A stretch of DNA of 64,000 nucleotides. Source: Lewinellaceae bacterium. GTDB taxonomy: Bacteria; Bacteroidota; Bacteroidia; Chitinophagales; Saprospiraceae. Under the pieces are notes generated by a model. It made no database searches. It was not told the origin of the DNA and saw nothing but the letters and a program-made list of their open reading frames with translations. Location of the stretch: NCBI GenBank assembly GCA_020636095.1, contig JACJYN010000004.1, positions 124,001 to 188,000 of the forward strand. Direction: 5' to 3'. Position numbers and translations under genes: made by a program. Below are positions 60,965-64,000 of the stretch, one piece after another. Within the stretch, counting starts at the first letter, position 1, and every line of letters begins with the position of its first letter.

Positions 60965-61074
60965 GGCCTTCGAAACCGCGCCTTCCACTATGATGGATGA
61001 ATATCCGGAAAAAATCGATGGAGCGGATATAAAGAGGAGGGGAGAGGCGCCTATCTCTACCATCCGCCGCCCAA

Positions 61075-63246
61075 TCACGCCTCCGCCACCGGCTCCTCTT
61101 CTTCCTGGCTCTCCTGCTCAGATTGCCGCTTGATATAATAATAGGTTTCCATCTGGGCCCGGATGGCCAGGTCCGATCCATCCGTGCGGTACATATTTCT
61201 GGATTCTTTTTCGATGATCCTTGCTTTTACGTTGTCACTTAGCTGGATGGTGATAAAGTCCTTGATCTGGTTGCGAATGGGTTCAGAATAGATAGGAAAA
61301 GCCGTTTCCACCCGATAACTGAGGTTGCGAACCATCCAATCGGCGGACGAAAGGTAGATCAGTTCTTTGCCTCCGTGGTAAAAAATGAAAACCCGGGCGT
61401 GTTCCAGGTAGCGGTCCACGATACTTATGACAGAAATGTTTTCACTGACTCCTTTCTGGCCGGGGACCAGCGAGCAGATGCCTCGTATGATCAGCTGTAT
61501 TTTTACTCCCGCCTGGCTGGCCTTGTAGAGTTTTTCGATCATCGACTGATCCTGCAGGCTGTTCATTTTAAGGATGATCTCAGCCCGTTCACCGGCCTGG
61601 GCTTGTTCGATTTCGTAGTCGATCAGCTTTTCCAGTTCGGTGCGCAGGTTGAACTGGCCGACCAGCAAGTGTTGGAAGCCCTGCTGGGGTACTTTGACCG
61701 TTTCCAGGAAGGAAAACACCCGCGCTGCTTCATTGACCATGCGTTCATCTGCAGTGAATAGCCCGAAATCGCTGTAGACCTTGGCGGTGTCTTCGTGAAA
61801 ATTGCCGGTGGACAGATAGGTATACATGCAGGCTTTGCGCCCTTCAATACGGCGGACGAGGGCCAGTTTGGAGTGTACTTTTACCCCGGGAAAGCTGTAG
61901 TGTACATTAACTCCGGCCTGTTCCAGCTTTTCGCCCCATTCCAGGTTGGCTTCTTCGTCAAACCGGGCTTTGACTTCAATGAATACGGATACCTGTTTTC
62001 CGGCCTTCACCGCGTCCTGCAGGGCCTGCATGATGCGCGATTTGCGGGCTACCCGGTATTGAATGATTTTAATATGCGTGACCTTTGGATCCCGGGCAGC
62101 TTCTTCAAAAAAGCGGACTACTGAATCGTAGGAGTGATAAGGTACGTGGATGAAATGCTCCTTCTCGCGGATGGATTGCCAAAAATCGGGGCTATCTTCC
62201 AACGGATGGTAGGGTAGGGACGGCATGGGCGAATTGGTCAGGTGGGCCATCCCGAAATCGGGAAATTTGAAAAAGTCGAAATTGTTATGATAGCGCCCTT
62301 CTTTCAGAATATCGTATTTTTCCAGGTCGAAAGTCTCTTTCAGGAAGTCCAGCAGTTCGTCCGGCATTTCGCGGTCATAGACAAACCGGGAAGCGGGCCC
62401 CACCTGCCGTTTACCCAGGCTTTCTTTGATCTTTTGTATAAGGTCTCCGGAAAATTCATCGTCGATATACAGTTCGGCATCCCGGGTAAGTTTGATGGAA
62501 AAAGTATCCAGGATGTGGTATCCGGGAAACATCCAGGAAACGCTGTGGCGCACGATATCGTCCAGCATGATGATATCCTGGCGGTTGGCCGGTGAGGGCA
62601 GCTGAATGAAACGCGGCAGGTGGTCAGACGGTATTTTTACGGTAGCGTACTGATGGTTTTTTTTAGGGTCCTCTTTATCCTGGAGGAGGACTGTGAGATA
62701 GAGGGCGGCATTGTTGAGAAAGGGGCGAATCTTGTTTTTAACCAGCAATACCGGTTGTACAAAGGGCAACATGTGATCCTTGAAGTAAGCTTCCACAAAT
62801 TCCTTTTGTTCTTCATTCAGGTCGAGGCGCCGAAGGAGGTGGATTTTGTGGTGTTTCAGCTCAGGGATGATCTCTTTCTCAAAGATGCGGCTGAATTCTT
62901 CCTGTTGCTTGTTGACGATCCGCTGAATATCCTTCACAATCTGTTTGGAATCAATGTGCAGCTCCTTTTTGGTCTTCTTGCCTACTCGCAGCAGGTTGCG
63001 GTGGTTGGCCATGCGGACCCGGAAGAATTCGTCCAGGTTGGAAGAATAAATAGCCAGAAACTTAATGCGTTCAAACAGCGGTACGGTCGGGTCTTTGGCT
63101 TCCTGCAAGACCCGGTAATTGAACGATAACCAGCTGATGTCACGCTGAATATAAGGATAGCCGTTTTCCGTTTGAAGCACCAGGTTGCCGGTGCTGAAAT
63201 TGGAACTTGCCTTTTCATTGCGGCGGATTTCTGTCTTTTCGGCCAT
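61075..63246 (-). CDS. ppk1: Polyphosphate kinase 1
   Basis: 723 residues from the ATG at 63246; upstream in-frame sequence lacks similarity. N-terminal four-helix and head domains (NRDISWLSFNYRVLQEA-type motif, here QRDISWLSFN), then PLD-like catalytic domains. The phosphorylated histidine is H458 in KVHSKLALV, and the second HKD-like half has YLSSADWM. It builds polyphosphate from ATP. No ppx or other polyphosphate gene is adjacent. Confidence 0.95.
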   Translation of the reverse strand: MAEKTEIRRNEKASSNFSTGNLVLQTENGYPYIQRDISWLSFNYRVLQEAKDPTVPLFERIKFLAIYSSNLDEFFRVRMANHRNLLRVGKKTKKELHIDSKQIVKDIQRIVNKQQEEFSRIFEKEIIPELKHHKIHLLRRLDLNEEQKEFVEAYFKDHMLPFVQPVLLVKNKIRPFLNNAALYLTVLLQDKEDPKKNHQYATVKIPSDHLPRFIQLPSPANRQDIIMLDDIVRHSVSWMFPGYHILDTFSIKLTRDAELYIDDEFSGDLIQKIKESLGKRQVGPASRFVYDREMPDELLDFLKETFDLEKYDILKEGRYHNNFDFFKFPDFGMAHLTNSPMPSLPYHPLEDSPDFWQSIREKEHFIHVPYHSYDSVVRFFEEAARDPKVTHIKIIQYRVARKSRIMQALQDAVKAGKQVSVFIEVKARFDEEANLEWGEKLEQAGVNVHYSFPGVKVHSKLALVRRIEGRKACMYTYLSTGNFHEDTAKVYSDFGLFTADERMVNEAARVFSFLETVKVPQQGFQHLLVGQFNLRTELEKLIDYEIEQAQAGERAEIILKMNSLQDQSMIEKLYKASQAGVKIQLIIRGICSLVPGQKGVSENISVISIVDRYLEHARVFIFYHGGKELIYLSSADWMVRNLSYRVETAFPIYSEPIRNQIKDFITIQLSDNVKARIIEKESRNMYRTDGSDLAIRAQMETYYYIKRQSEQESQEEEEPVAEA

Positions 63247-63320
63247 GTTGGATTTAATTCGTTGTGTTTTAAAATGGCAAGTTGCATGCCAACCTGCAAA
63301 ATGCAAAAAAGTTAGGCTAT

Positions 63321-64000
63321 TTAAAACAAGGTCATTTGCTGTCCTCCACCTTCTTCTATGAACTTGGGGCCCCGGCATTCAACATCGGGTATTCCTTTTT
63401 TAGCTTTTTTCAGCACGTAGGCGGCCAGTTCCGGCGCGAGGAGGTTGTCCGGTTCGTGTGGAAAGAAGAAAGCTTCCCGGAGGCCGGTTTCAAACCAGGC
63501 CGCCAGCCTTTCCACCCATTGATCGATGCGGCTGTAGTCAGTTGGGTGCAGGTTGTTGCCAACGAACCGGATCATGGCCGTCCCACTGGTAGGCCGCATG
63601 TGAAGCACATCTCTCCGGCCGGCTACGTCCGTAATAACCGTAGCGGCCCCGTAGCCTTGGAGCATAGAAAATACTGCTTCTCCATTTTGAGGGTTGTTGA
63701 ACCAGCTCTCGTGGCGAAGCTCGACGGCCAGAGATATCTCCCGGGGAAAGGCCTTTACGAACTTTTCCAGTTGGGATAAACGCCGGATATCGAAATGGGG
63801 AGGCAATTGCAGGAAGCAGCAGCCCAGCTTTTCCTTCAAACCCAGGATGGCCTCACAAAAAGAGGGAATGAGCCCGGCGCCCAGGCCCAGGTTGTGGCTA
63901 TGGCTGATGGATTGAGGTATTTTGGGGCAAAAGCGAAAATCGGGTGAAGATTCCCGGTACCACTTTTCGATCATTTCAGAACTCGGTATCCGATAATGGG
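63321..64000 (-). CDS. DUF72 protein, 5' end beyond the window
   Basis: The frame stays open to the window edge (HYRIPSSE precedes the internal ATG at 63974), which is the FY-x-x-P-x-x-E segment seen in DUF72 proteins, so the ATG at 63974 is not the start. Visible are WYRESSPDFRFCPKIPQSISH, FLQLPPHF, VELRHESWF, and GTAMIRFVGN. DUF72 is a TIM-barrel-like family of unknown function, some members near DNA-repair genes. About 225 residues are present and the N-terminal 20 or so are missing. Confidence 0.85.
   Translation of the reverse strand, partial: HYRIPSSEMIEKWYRESSPDFRFCPKIPQSISHSHNLGLGAGLIPSFCEAILGLKEKLGCCFLQLPPHFDIRRLSQLEKFVKAFPREISLAVELRHESWFNNPQNGEAVFSMLQGYGAATVITDVAGRRDVLHMRPTSGTAMIRFVGNNLHPTDYSRIDQWVERLAAWFETGLREAFFFPHEPDNLLAPELAAYVLKKAKKGIPDVECRGPKFIEEGGGQQMTLF

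Overview
The window comes from a Bacteroidota chromosome, most likely a Saprospiraceae-like member. Three very different secreted proteins end in type IX secretion (T9SS, Por) sorting domains. Several intergenic regions carry the Bacteroidota -7 promoter box TAnnTTTG. Many of the families are typical of the phylum (DUF4836, DUF3810, DUF4159, DUF58, an Oar-type TonB-dependent receptor, a propeller/LytTR two-component pair, DUF721 next to recF). The four tRNA genes do not encode CCA. The species assignment is inference.

Layout. 1-300 is a 93-bp tandem repeat. 786-13437 holds two giant exported proteins: a 2681-residue multi-domain adhesin-like protein and a GH81 beta-1,3-glucanase with CBM6. 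13.4-17.4 kb has two tRNA-Leu genes, rseP, rsmE, a DUF4159 protein and small membrane proteins. 17.5-18.3 kb is non-coding and carries IS-end-like repeats. 18.3-24 kb has mltA, a YeeE/YedE sulfur-import pair behind a very clear Crp/Fnr-type promoter, and a flavin reductase/M20 peptidase/P-loop operon. 24-33.4 kb has a 35-codon membrane microprotein, an RRM protein, a double AAA+ protein, a methyltransferase, an S8 protease, DUF721-recF and a CDF transporter. 33.6-43.6 kb has a barrel-protein relic, YceI, a sensor kinase/LytTR pair, DUF58, thioredoxin, DUF3810, a SUI1-type factor, a barrel-like protein and a CtlX-like hydrolase. 43.7-57.1 kb has an Oar-like receptor, a cupredoxin/T9SS protein, patatin, PyrR-like PRTase, paired Fe-S oxidoreductase subunits, small conserved genes, a TPR lipoprotein and photolyase. 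57.1-58.8 kb is a decayed accessory patch with a CHAT fragment and a DUF433/DUF5615 toxin-antitoxin-like pair. The window closes with tRNA-Leu, tRNA-Gly, a DUF4836 lipoprotein, ppk1 and a DUF72 gene cut by the window edge.

The most unusual signal is a set of small palindromic, MITE-like elements. One 161-bp copy (57873-58033) has perfect 19-bp inverted ends and a 3-bp TTA duplication. It splits a DUF5615 gene, and removing the element plus one TTA restores an uninterrupted 118-codon frame. A 74-bp relative with the same TTA duplication lies 25 bp upstream of the mltA start codon. A 158-bp relative lies upstream of the PyrR-like gene. A fourth segment shares only the inner core, CATAG-N4-GCTACG. 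Several single ends are scattered in other spacers. A separate family of TTCGC-rich spacer repeats includes two roughly 108-bp near-identical inverted copies 31 kb apart.
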